Assembly (NCBI GenBank): GCA_010093605.1
Contig: MU004192.1
Location: 1,467,920-1,510,633, forward strand
Source of the DNA: Lophium mytilinum
Lineage: Eukaryota > Ascomycota > Dothideomycetes > Mytilinidiales > Mytilinidiaceae
Length of the DNA stretch: 42,714 nucleotides
Reading direction: 5' to 3'
In this document: positions 1 through 10,572 of the stretch, piece after piece
How positions within the stretch are numbered: the first letter of the stretch is position 1
Layout of the letters: each line of letters starts with the position of its first letter
Translations under genes and position numbers: made by a program
Notes under the pieces: generated by a model
What the model was told of the DNA's origin: nothing
Database searches by the model: none
The model's input: only the letters and a program-made list of their open reading frames with translations

Positions 1-3000
1 TATCTTATAAAGCTTATAGAGATAAATATAAATCTACTATATCTAGAGTCTATAAAAACTATAGATTTAACTATTCTAGTTAAAGTCTTAATTCTATAGT
101 TAAAGTCTATCTATTTACTTAATTATAGAGTAAGTCTAATAGCGTAAGCTAAGAGTTTAATATTAGAGGGCTTTAGAGGAGGTAGCTTAAGCTCTTAAAT
201 ATATATAAGAGCTTAAGCTAGTATATCTTCTAACTATCTCTAATAATAACTTTTATTAGAGATTAAGCATTTTCTAACCTATTAGAATAAACTTCTTAGT
301 TATTATTATTTTATTCTTATTTATTCTTATATTTATATTTATACTAATACTTCTAGTTACTACTATAGTTAAAGGCGTTAAGTTCTATACTATTAATACT
401 AGCGGCGGTAAGATACTTATTACGCTAAGTCTCTATTATAGTCTTTCTAGCTATAGTATATTTAGGGTTGCTAGTATAGTAGTTTTTCTTAAAGTAACTA
501 AAGTAGTATTCTTTTTTACTTAGGCGCAAGTAAATATATAGTAGAATACTTAGTAATAAAACTATAGTAGTCTTTTTAACTATAATATAGTTATTAGTCT
601 TAGTAGTAGATACTTTATACTAGGCCCGGTTAGAGTTATAATAAGCTTAGTTAAAGTTGCAATAGCTATTCTATGCGTACGCGTTATTTAAGTAATAAGC
701 TAAAATTTATATAGTAAGAAGTTCTTTATTAGCTTACTTTTTATATTAAATATAGTAATAGTTCTTATATAGAATATTATCTTTTACTTAGTACTAGGTT
801 AATAAGCTAAAGTTAATATATTTAGTAAGATCTATGCGTAGTATTTCCTTAAGGTAATAGTATTAAGTTATAAGACTATTATTAATTTTACTATACTTAA
901 GCCTATTAAGAATAATATTAAGGCGTTATAGAAAGTTAGACGTCTTTTTATTATAGCGCTATTTTATACCTTTACTATTAAGTTAGTTAAGAAGGTAATT
1001 ATAATAAATAGTATTACTCTCTTAGAATATAGTATCTAGGTTTTAAATAAGTTTTTTAAGTAATTAATATAGGTTAGTAGATATAAAAAGACTATAGTCT
1101 TCTATAACCTTATATACACGCCCTTTATAGTAGCTAATAGTAAGCTATATCTAGGTTATAGCTATAAAGTAGATCTACTAGTCTATTTAGACTAAGTAAA
1201 TTAGATAGTTCTTCTAGGCTATATATATTAAAGCTTCTAATTTAAAGTTCTATAAGTAGGTATACTTAGATTAAAAGCCTTATTTAAATTAAGAATAGAT
1301 AGGTCTATAGACCTATAGCTAGGTAAAACCGCCTAGTTAGCTTAAATTTAGGTTACCCCCTCCTTCTCTAGCTATAGTAAAGTATTAACCTAGAATATAG
1401 TTATATTAGAAGTTATCTAGGTTAAGAGTATATAGTTCTACTAGTAGTAGAGAAGAAGTATTATTAGTAGAATTATAATTAGAGTAGTTATATAGGTCCG
1501 CGTATAGATTATTAGGTTATCCCGCTAATATATTCTATTAGGCTTAAGCTTTAAGCTAGGTAATTTATATTAAGGCCTATTAGTATCTAGCTTAGAGGTT
1601 ATTAAGCTAATAGGTTTAGGCTTAGAAGTTAGCGTACTTTTTATTATATAGGCAACGTATACAGGCTAACTCTATCTATTTAGACTTAAGTTTATAGTTA
1701 AGGGTATAGACTTAGGTCTAGAGCTTAGTAAGTTTACTATTAGTAAGTAAATACTTTTTATTTAGCTCTTTAATATTAGTATTAGTAGCATTCTATTTTT
1801 AGATAGTAATATTTATTCTATACTTATAATTACTACTATTTTAGTAAGCTAGTATAATATAGTTCTACTACTATTCTAGTATAAGTTAGATATCTTTAAT
1901 AAGGTTCTATAGATCTTATAATTTATATTATTAATAGATGCTATCTCTATAGCGCATTTTAAAGATAGAGCTATTAGTGCGCTATATAATTATAAGATAT
2001 AACTACTATTAGTCCTCTACGCGTATTATAATATAGTATCTATTACTCTATTCTATACCTACTACTTACTAGGCTAGATTAAGAGTATTAAGTCTAGTAA
2101 TAAATTTAATATAGGTAAATTAGTATTATAATAGAAATATATTAGGTAAGAAAATACTATAAATAGGTAGTATTCTTAGATACTTAGAATTGCGGGACTA
2201 ATATAGCTTAGAAATAGTATTATAGTATACTATAGCTTCTAGAGTATTAATAGTAATACTTTAATAGGCTATTTTAAGCTTATTAACTTTATTATCCGCG
2301 TTATTACTAAACTAACGTTTCTTCTTCTAATAGTTGTGTTTATTAGCGGAATTAAAGTTAGAGAAGAAGTTCTTATTATAGGCGGCTATTATATTATTAA
2401 GGCCGGTAGTTATATTATTAAGAATAGGTAAATTAAAGTTACCTAGTATATAGCTACTAATATAGAAGAGTAGAAGTATAGTTTCCTCTACTATAGTTAC
2501 TACTAGAGGGGCTAGAGTAATTAGTAGAGGTTTATCTATAGTACTAAACTTAGTCTAATAATATTATAAGTCTATAGGTATTACTAGAGAAACTAGTCTA
2601 ATAGATAGAGTTAGTTAAGAAGTAGTAGCTAGTATTTATAACTAGAATTAAGTTACGCCTTAAAAGAGTTAGTTTACTAGCTAAATAAGAGAAAGCTATA
2701 GCCTATAATTAATCTATATTATATTATTATTATTATCTTCTATAAGTAGATAGTATAAGTTTAGAGCGCCTTTCTATTATAATATAATGCGGCGGGGGTT
2801 AATAGAAATACTATTAGTATTACTAAGTAGGCGTCTAGTAGTAGAGCGTCTACTAGAGATAGAGTTACTAAACTATAGGGCTTTAGCGCGGTTAAAAGTA
2901 TAGTAATTAGGGTTTACTATATAATAAGGTAGAAGAATTAATATAGTAGAGAGAAAATCTATAGAGGCGGGCTACTATATTTATATATAAGCTATTAATA

Positions 3001-3230
3001 AATTTAGGTTATTTACTATACGCACTAGATGCGTAGAAGGCTTAAGAAACTAGTACCTACTATAGTTAGTTATAGAGTTATCTTAGAAGACTATACTAGT
3101 TACGCTTAATAGTAGAGGTTAAATATAGTAAATAATTAGATTAGTTAGTTTATTTATAAATAGGTAGTATATAGAAAATAGATAGTTTATAGATTTTTAT
3201 TCTATAATACTAAGTATATATATAGACTTA

Positions 3231-3364
3231 CTATTATTAATACTAAGCTTTCTAGGCGTTAGTCTCTATATAGTAATAGTAATTAAATAGTAATACTAGG
3301 CGCGCGCACACGCTATTATTAATACTAAGCTTTCCGGGCGTTAGTCTCTATATAGTAATAGTAA
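3231..3364. repeat. 52-base direct repeat, copies differing by transitions only
   Basis: Copy 1 lies at 3231-3282 and copy 2 at 3313-3364, both starting CTATTATTAATACTAAGC. They differ at two adjacent-but-one positions (TCTAGG against TCCGGG), one T/C and one A/G, which are the changes RIP makes. The 30 bases between include a CG-rich tract (GGCGCGCGCACACGC, about 3299-3312). The repeat may be a remnant of element ends or a local duplication. Confidence 0.8.
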
Positions 3365-3649
3365 GATAGATAAAAAAGAAAGTTATAGAGCTATTAAAGT
3401 AATTAATAAATTAGTAGAAACTTTCTAGAGTACTACTACTACTTTTTTATTATAGAGGCTTATTATAGAGCGTCTACTATAGTTATAAAGTCTATTACCT
3501 AATATCGCGTATAATAGTTAGATTACTTTATTAGAGGCCTATAGTACTACTAATAGAATACTATATTAATATAGTCTTTATTAGGGGTCTATAATACTAC
3601 TAATAGTTACTATTTAAATATAGGTATACTAAAGCTTATTATAAGAGCG

Positions 3650-4445
3650 CACTCTATTATAGAAAATTTCTAGGAGTGCTTCCGTTACTTCTAGAAGCTA
3701 GAAGGGTATTTATCTTATATTAGGGCTTAAGGTTAGAATATTAGAATTATTAAATTAAATAGTATTAATATTAATAAAAGATAAATATAAGAAAGAAAGA
3801 GGTTTCTAGAATAGATATTATAATAATCTAAAGGGTAGAGTAACGTTTACCTATTCTATAGAGCCTCTATTATATAACCTCTAGTTATATATTATACGTA
3901 ATTATATAGCTATAATAGTATAATATTAACTACTTAAGGCTATACTTTACTAAGGTACTATATATAATAATTTAGGGCTATTTTACTAGTAATAAAAAGA
4001 GGCCTCTTATTATCTAGAATAAGTAGGTATATAGAAATATTAACTCTAAGAGCTTTCTTAAGTATATCTATTTAATACTATTTATCTTTTAGCGCTAGTT
4101 TAATAATATATACGCCTATAATTTATTAGAAGTAATAATAGATAGTATTCTACTATACTAATTAAAGCGCTTAAAGGCCTAATTTAAAGCTAATAATATA
4201 CTAATAATATTATAGCTAGTAAGTAGCCCTAATCTAAACTCTATTAAAAATATCTAGAAGCTTCTTAAGAAATAGATTAATACTTAAGCTATATAGCCTT
4301 AAACTTATAAATAAATAGCTAAGATAGCTTAGAAGAAATAGATAAAGATTATAGAGAAAGAGCTTAAGAAGCTTATTAAATCTATATCTAAGAGAATCTA
4401 GGCTATAATTACTATACGCGGCGGGCCTATAAAGTAGTAAATATA
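3650..4445 (+). pseudogene. Tc1/mariner-type transposase relic
   Basis: On the + strand a degraded frame resembles the C-terminal half of a Tc1/mariner (IS630-type) DDE transposase. Readable blocks are GYFTSNKKRPLII (about 3975-4015), a motif matching the family's SPNLNPIENIW block (here SPNLNSIKNI, about 4218-4250), and a tail ending RGGPIK before stops near 4440. The stops fall where Gln or Trp is expected, consistent with RIP. The N-terminal DNA-binding half is too decayed to read, and I found no convincing inverted repeats, so the element boundaries are unknown. It is an inactive remnant. Confidence 0.7.
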
Positions 4446-4812
4446 TATTCTATATAGCTTTAATTTATACTTAGAATAGATAGATTTAGATAGAATTTAG
4501 TAGAGATATACTTATTAATTTAGAGAGAATTCTAGTAGTTTATATTTATTTATACGCTTATTTATATACTTATTTATATACTTAATACCTAGCTAGCCTA
4601 TAGTAATATATAATAGTTATTTCTATAGAGCTTTATAATCTAATATCTAATATTAGAAGGGGTATACTAAGAAGTAGAGGATTCTTATACTAAACTATAT
4701 ATAGCTCCCCTATTTATTAGCTATAGAATTATACGCTAAGCTACCGAACGCATATAGGTGCTGTAGAGAGAGACGCGACGGCAATTAAGAGTTAGAATAA
4801 TTAAGTAGAATA

Positions 4813-6884
4813 TAGTAAAACCTAAGTATAGTAATATACTTAGTTAGTAGAGGTTATATTACTATATAGAGGGCATTACTATATTTAAGTTTATTAGTAA
4901 TCTACCTAGTAAATTATAATTAGTTAATAATATCTTATATTCTTGTATGTAAAGCTAAACTATAAGTATCTAACCGCCGGAAATAGTTAGAAATTAAGGT
5001 TTATATAGAGAATTAAATTTTCCTTCCTCTTAGAAGTTATTTATAATAATAGAGAGAGGAAATTAGTACTAATTTACTTAATTTCTGCTGCTCCTTATAT
5101 AGCCTAAGTGTTGCTAAGGCATTAATTACATTCTAAAGCTTTATAGTTAGATTCTCTACTACTACCTTAGTATCTAACTCTTTATCTTCTAGCCTAGAAT
5201 ATAGGCTAGCTATAAAGGTAATAATATTCTCTAGGGCCTTCTAGATCTCCTCTCTATCTAGGTAAATAAAATTTAATATTTCTATATATTACTAGATCCT
5301 TTCTACTATTTCTAAGGTATTTAGCGCCTTCTATATATTATCTAATAGCGGGGGGTTTATATAGTTCTTTAGACGGTGTATAGGGCCCTCTCTACTACTA
5401 AAAATAGTAGATTTAATATAGTAATTTAATATAGTAGTAGCCTTAACCTAATTCTATATATTAATAGCCTATTAAATTGCCTATAATATATAGATTTCCT
5501 TAAGAGAATCTTATTTTTCTATAGTTAGATTAACTATAAAGTGCAGCTAGGAACACTAATAATAGGCCTTAAAATTATAAATAATGCCCTAATCTATAGG
5601 CTAATAGACTAACGTGTAATTAAAGGGTAAAAATACTATCTTAGTATTCTTTAATATATTATTATTATTTACTATTTCTATAGCACTATAGTGTAAGCTA
5701 AAGCCGTCTAGAATAAGTAGTACCTTTCTTCTAGTTATTCTCTTATTAAACTATGCTAGGTATTTAAGTATAATACTTCTAGTTATCTATACCTTTTTAT
5801 TATACTTCTAGATAAAGTCTATCCCTCTTATATTTACTAATTTGTAGCTAAAATACTATAGATTTTTAGCTAATCTAATAATCTAGAGAGGGAGCTTATT
5901 ACTACTACTACTATTTAAGTAATTTATAATAGTAATACATGCTTTCTATTTCTTTAAACTAGGTAGTTACTTAGTAGCTAAGGTAATATTAGGTGTAGCC
6001 TTCTAAAAGAGACTATATTTATCTATATTATATATGTTATCTAGGTAATAGAGTTCTACTTTATTATATACTAGCTGCGTCTTTTTCTTAGTATTCTTAA
6101 TTTAAATAGATCTAGCTTCTCTATACTGCTTTCTCTTTTGCACGCTATTTCTTATCTTCTAGCCGTCTAGCTAGCTATTAGAAAAGGAGGGTATAGGTAT
6201 ATAATTTAATGCCGGAATAGATAGCTAGAGACTCTAAGTAGCCTCTTTTAGTAGGTCTCTAGTAATTAGAATGCGTGCAGCCTGCATATATTAATGCCAT
6301 TTAAATAGGGCCTTATCTAAAAGAGGGTGCTTGCCGGCCCTTCTTCTTTCTCTTCTAGCGTGTCTATTTTATAGCCTTATTCCATCTAGATACTTATATT
6401 TTTTACTAAGGTAGTAGAAGATTAAGGACTATCTAATAGTGCGTTAAAATCTATTAGAAGCCTAGGTAGCAAGGTGGTTTTAGTGTAATTCTAGGTATTT
6501 AGTAGTATAGTTATAAATAGCCTTACGCTTAAGGTTTAAGATACTATAGTAACGCTATTAGTCTAGATTCTTAGCCTTAGGCATTATAGAATTAAGATTT
6601 AGGTGTAAAAACAATAGAAATTAATAGCGTTTTAATAGATATATAACGTTATTTAGATAGAGGATATAAAAAGCTATATAGCCGGCGCGGAAAAACCGCC
6701 TCCGGATGCCCTTAAAATAGCGGTAAGCCTTCTTAGTTAGAGTAATATTAGTAAGCGGGGCCTTGTAATACTCTACTAAGCAGGATATTACTAATTCTTA
6801 TATAAATTTATACGGTTAGCTAAATTATATTACTCTACAGGGTATATTACTATAACCTCGTATTACTATACTTAGGTTTTACTG
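4813..6884 (-). mobile_element. Fot1/pogo-type DNA transposon, complete ends, RIP-damaged
   Basis: The left end reads TAGTAAAACCTAAGTATAGT from 4813. The right end, reverse-complemented from 6884, reads CAGTAAAACCTAAGTATAGT. The inverted repeats match over about 24 bases apart from one C to T change at the outermost base, then continue in a diverged form. Each end is flanked by TA (4811-4812 and 6885-6886), the target duplication of the Tc1/mariner/pogo superfamily. The 2,072-base length suits a Fot1-like element. The interior still holds some CpA and TpG, so it is less mutated than the block to its left and probably younger. Normal-composition DNA starts directly beyond 6886. Confidence 0.88.
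5090..6584 (-). pseudogene. Fot1/pogo-like transposase, RIP nonsense mutations
   Basis: The minus strand reads from an ATG at 6584 (MPKAKNLD, then stops). Three acidic catalytic blocks of the pogo DDE domain are legible: YNIDKYSLF (about 6006-6033), LILDGFSLHYSAI (about 5675-5715) and a PID-GIIYNFK block (about 5565-5610). About 37 residues separate the second and third Asp. Stops lie at positions where Gln or Trp is expected, such as LF*KATP and the codons flanking PID. It would have encoded the cut-and-paste transposase of the surrounding element, but many nonsense changes make it non-functional. The 3' limit is approximate. Confidence 0.85.
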
Positions 6885-6886
6885 TA

Positions 6887-8544
6887 TTAGGTGCAGCCCC
6901 GGTGCTTGGGTCAGGACAGGGAAACCAAGCAACCTGTCGCGAATATCAGTGCTTCTAGTATCTTAATGTGTTTGCAACTGCTCTTGTAAGTCGAGCCTTT
7001 TGTTGAGATATGGCAAGACGGCCCACTAATCCCTTTGAGCGCGTGTGGTGATGGCTAGCGTGATGCGCATCCCTTACCGCGTCACGTTACTTTCCTCAGA
7101 ACCCCTTACAAAGGTATATTGGCCTTCCTAGATGAATAATATACCAGAGTTAGTCCCAACATTCCATCAGCACTTATGTAGTCTTAACACTCACTAGCTT
7201 GTATAGTACCAGCTGATAGGTGATGGTGTGTGCACATCTCATTGGTTGAGCGATACGCAGTGGCTTTGGACCCATATTGGTGAAGCTCTGTCATGCGGTC
7301 GCGACAAAGGTGAGCATATGACGTCGTAAGTGTCGGATTCTTGAGCTCCATCTCGTGTTCTGCTGTGCTTGTCGTCTTCGTTACTGACCGAAAATGCGCT
7401 CAGAGATGTCGAGCGCAGTAGATATGGCTTTTCCAGTGACGATGAGCAAGAGGTCTCACCACCTGCGCCTACTCCTACAGAGGCGGAACACTTTAAATAC
7501 TTATATTTCTCAAGATACGGTTGGTCTACAGCACATTAAGCTACAAATATTTATTTTAGCCCATGGTTTCTATCTTCCTTATCGAGCCGAACGGTAACTT
7601 GTTTCTTAATGTTCGCAACGACAACGGGAGGAAGCCAAATATGGGAATTCCTCATTATCTAAACGGAGGTTGTCATAAACAGAAGGTTCGCCTGTCCAGT
7701 TCAAAATAGCGGGCAATCTTTAGCGTTACTGGTAATAAGCTACATAGGATCCGTCTGACCTCGGTTCGGTAGCCTCGTTTTTAGTTAAGAAATGAAGGTC
7801 ATGTTGCAGTGCCTGCATCGAAACCGCAAAACTATCAACCGGCGCGGTGATTGTTGAAAACAGGCCATAGATTGGGTTGACCTACCTTTGTAAAATACTT
7901 AGGGACCAAAATGATAGACTTTACCAGCAGCTGCTGCAAGTAATGCGGGAATCACATTCTCTTACAGGGAGTGCGGGGTTCTGAACAGGGTATACAGATC
8001 AGCAAATCTCCTGTCACCAGGTGATCCTTCTGGAGCTACCACACGTGCGGGGTCCCGCCGGATGCTGGTGGTCCATATGCACGAGCATTGAGCGAACGGA
8101 TCCGACGCTGAAACTTGTGTATCCGTTGCCGAACAGTGCAATATTACGCTCTTTCATGAATTCGAGGATTAGGTACTATAATCTAAACTCCAACATCGCT
8201 GTTGTCTGACTGGAAGTCGCCTAGCTCATGTAATTATCCCCGGGTCCCGTTGAGTCCGTTCGGGCAGACCCGCAGATCATGTACTTTTGTAGCCATTCTG
8301 GAGCTATGACCAGATAAATTTCCAGTTTCAACAGCTCCGCAAGGAGAAGAAACATTCTGACCTCCGGCTCCGGACCATTGGAAGAACCGAATGATGCTGA
8401 GGAAGAGTGCACCAATTCTGTACTAGCTTCGAAGGTTGAGCGCTATGTCACGAAGAAAATCTTGAACTATATAAATGAAAAGGAAAGATTTGTTCTTATT
8501 ATACCGACGCCTGTCACTTCCTATACAACAGTTTGATTGAGATA
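6887..8544. other. Gene-free spacer next to the RIP block
   Basis: Composition returns to normal abruptly at the pogo edge. The only open frames are short (under 70 codons) and match nothing I know. No tRNA-like or repeat structure was seen. The last 100 bases contain the promoter of the following gene. Confidence 0.6.
8468..8476 (+). promoter_or_regulatory. TATA-like box
   Basis: TATATAAAT lies 69 bases upstream of the ATG at 8545, the only strong TATA-like element near that start. It supports the first-exon model for the secreted lipocalin-fold protein. Confidence 0.5.
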
Positions 8545-9649
8545 ATGAGGCTCGGAAAAGTTGTCGGAGCCCTTGCGGCGCTTTGTTTGGCTACAACATC
8601 GGCGTTTAAACGGACTGTCCCTAATATTAGCCCTTTCGAATACTCATACACTGTTAGTGCCCACTACCGACGTCTATGCTACGACTGATCCTGTGCTGAC
8701 CTGATCTCCGCAGAAATATGCCGGCGGTCCAACCATAGACAAGTTCATCAACTACACTGACGACGGCATCAAGAGCTTTTGGTTCGTCGCCTTCGTCAAT
8801 GGGGACAATAAACACCAGTACTGCGTCGTCGGCGCGCTGGCCAGCATCGGGAATGGGACAGTCCAGACATACTCTAGCATTATGGACATAACAGAGAAGA
8901 CGTACTATGGCGAGACGTTCCACACGAAAGGCGAGATGTCCAATAACGCCACCGCCGGCGACTCTGGCCTGATGCACATTTGGGCAACGACGCCGGACCA
9001 AATCTCAGGACTCAGGGCTGTTAGCAAGATTCCCAAAAACTCTTTCGACTTGACCTTCAAGCCTACAGGCCCTCTGCTCTACCAAGCCGGTGGTGGAGAT
9101 TACCATTGGGGCCTTGGAACAGCGTGGGAGTTCGACGCGCCAGAGAATCAACTGGCCGGCTCACTCACAATCGGCAACAAGAAAGTAAACGTCCTCCCCG
9201 AAAACTCGCTGGCCTGGTTCGATTGGCAATGGGGTCCTGGCTTCGCGCCTGACGGCTGGCATGGGGGCGCCATCTTCCTCGACAACGGCGTCAAGATCCT
9301 CCCCATGATCACGAACCCCTCGAAGCTGTACTCCCAAGTCTCGATCTCGACGATGGTGTTCCCAGACGGCCATCACGAGGTCTACCCCATAGACCCAAAC
9401 CTCCATCCGAGGAACCCGTGGGTGTCGAAGACTTCGGGCCTGACGTACTACAATGACTACGAGATCAACATCCCGTTGAAGAAGACGTGTCTACATTCGC
9501 ATCTGTGGATGGAAGGGGGCGAGGCGACGATTTTGGCGGATCCTTCGGCCGCTAATTCGATTAATGATGCATATGCGATATTTACGGGCACCTTTGACGG
9601 TAAGCCAGTGACTGGATGGGGGATTCAGGAGCGGAGGGTTGGTAACTAG
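8545..9649 (+). CDS. Secreted lipocalin-fold protein, kievitone hydratase/CrtC/AttH-like
   Basis: Two exons are inferred: 8545-8652 and 8714-9649, with a 61-base phase-0 intron (GTTAGT donor, CTGAC branch site at 8696-8700, CAG acceptor), giving 347 residues. Exon 1 encodes a clear signal peptide (MRLGKVVGALAALCLATTSA). Several N-glycosylation sequons (NIS, NYT, NGT, NAT) agree with secretion. The core has the layout of the AttH/CrtC two-lipocalin family: a GDYHWGLGTAWEFDAP block, WFDWQWG at residues 204-210, and GWHGGAIFLDNG after it. Relatives include fungal kievitone hydratase (phytoalexin detoxification), bacterial hydroxyneurosporene synthase and fungal Diels-Alderases, so the substrate cannot be named. 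The gene stands alone 1.7 kb from the RIP block. Exon 1 is a model from splice signals and the signal peptide. Confidence 0.75.
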
Positions 9650-10572
9650 TGAGTTGGGGGAGTGGAAGTAGAAGGCCATCTGTGGGCCGTTTGGGGGATA
9701 AAGGAGGGTTAAAAGCTGTTCATGTAGTTGAGAAAAAAAGCATCCTTGGCCGGTCCTAGAGCAACGCTCGGACTGAGTATATTGGAACACCTGAACGTTT
9801 CCTCCAAATTGATGCATGTCAGTTCCGTGCTGAGGTGCACCCAACAGATGAACTTCGCAGCAGTGCCCGTCACTCAGATGGTGTATGGTCGCGTTCTTAT
9901 CGATAACATACAACCACATGCGGCAGGCCGAGGGTCTACTACCTACACTGACAAGAATAAGAGTGAAAAGGACTTCTTAGAAATTGGCTTAAGCTAATAA
10001 AATTTGTAATTTAGTATGAAGCTATAAACTATAAACCTAGATGAGGCATCTTGCTGACACTTAAGTTACAAAGCCCCCTTGGCGTTGACTCAGCTCACGT
10101 GACAGCGTATCGCTGACGTCAATTGTTCTGACTTTTCCCCGCGACGAGCTTCATCCGCGGAACGACCAGGAAACCCATACCAAAATGAGTATTTTCACGA
10201 GGCGGCAGCGCCGGCAGATGGCATTCGAAAAGTCCCATCCACAGGCCATTGGCAAATCAGTGGGGTCTCCGTGTCCCATCTAGCCAGTCATGACATCAGA
10301 GAACATGGTTGCGCGAGTGACGGAGGGATGATGGCGACGCGTTTTCGGGGTAACTTCCTTTATCAAAGATGCATGAATGGGCTGATGGGGCTTTGTGCAT
10401 CTGATCGATCATCTTTTTCCCTGCAAATCTTCCGCGATATCTGAGTAACAAATTCTACATAACCTCAGCTGCTCACTCTCCTCGCTTGCTGAAGACATAC
10501 TCTCATCTCAACACTCCTACACTTCTACTCTACTCGTATAACTTTCAACTCTCTCATCCTCCAACCGCAAAA
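9650..10572. other. Intergenic region upstream of the zinc dehydrogenase
   Basis: No gene recognised. It holds the 3' flank of the secreted-protein gene and the presumed promoter of the dehydrogenase, including the motif cluster at 10086-10121 and a pyrimidine-rich leader just before the ATG at 10573. Confidence 0.6.
10086..10121. promoter_or_regulatory. Cluster of bZIP and bHLH type motifs
   Basis: Within 36 bases lie TGACTCA (10086-10092, the Gcn4/AP-1 consensus), CACGTG (10096-10101, E-box) and the palindrome TGACGTCA (10114-10121, CRE/ATF consensus). The cluster is about 450 bases upstream of the dehydrogenase start. The motifs are seen directly; their use by amino-acid, sulfur or stress regulators is inference. 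Confidence 0.5.

Larger units (their letters stand above)
1..4740. repeat. RIP-mutated AT-rich block (left)
   Basis: The stretch is dominated by TA-rich sequence in which CpA and TpG are nearly absent; for example the first 60 bases contain neither. CpG survives in places (near 3300). This is the footprint of fungal RIP (C to T, mainly at CpA, on both strands). All frames are full of TAA and TAG; TGA is rare because TpG is gone. Apart from the Tc1/mariner relic at about 3650-4445 and a short direct repeat at 3231-3364, I could not assign the content to a family. One + strand frame from about 300 to 1925 can be read with every stop explicable as a mutated Gln or Trp codon, but I recognise no domain. 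A short patch at about 4735-4790 has near-normal composition and may be surviving host sequence. Confidence 0.9.

Noticed and set aside
300-1925. A continuous + strand frame through the left block as a retroelement gag or pol
   Set aside because: In RIP DNA any frame can be excused by converting stops to Gln/Trp; no domain motif was recognised.
8221-8415. 64-codon minus-strand frame upstream of the secreted protein gene
   Set aside because: Short, no recognised similarity and no supporting splice partners.
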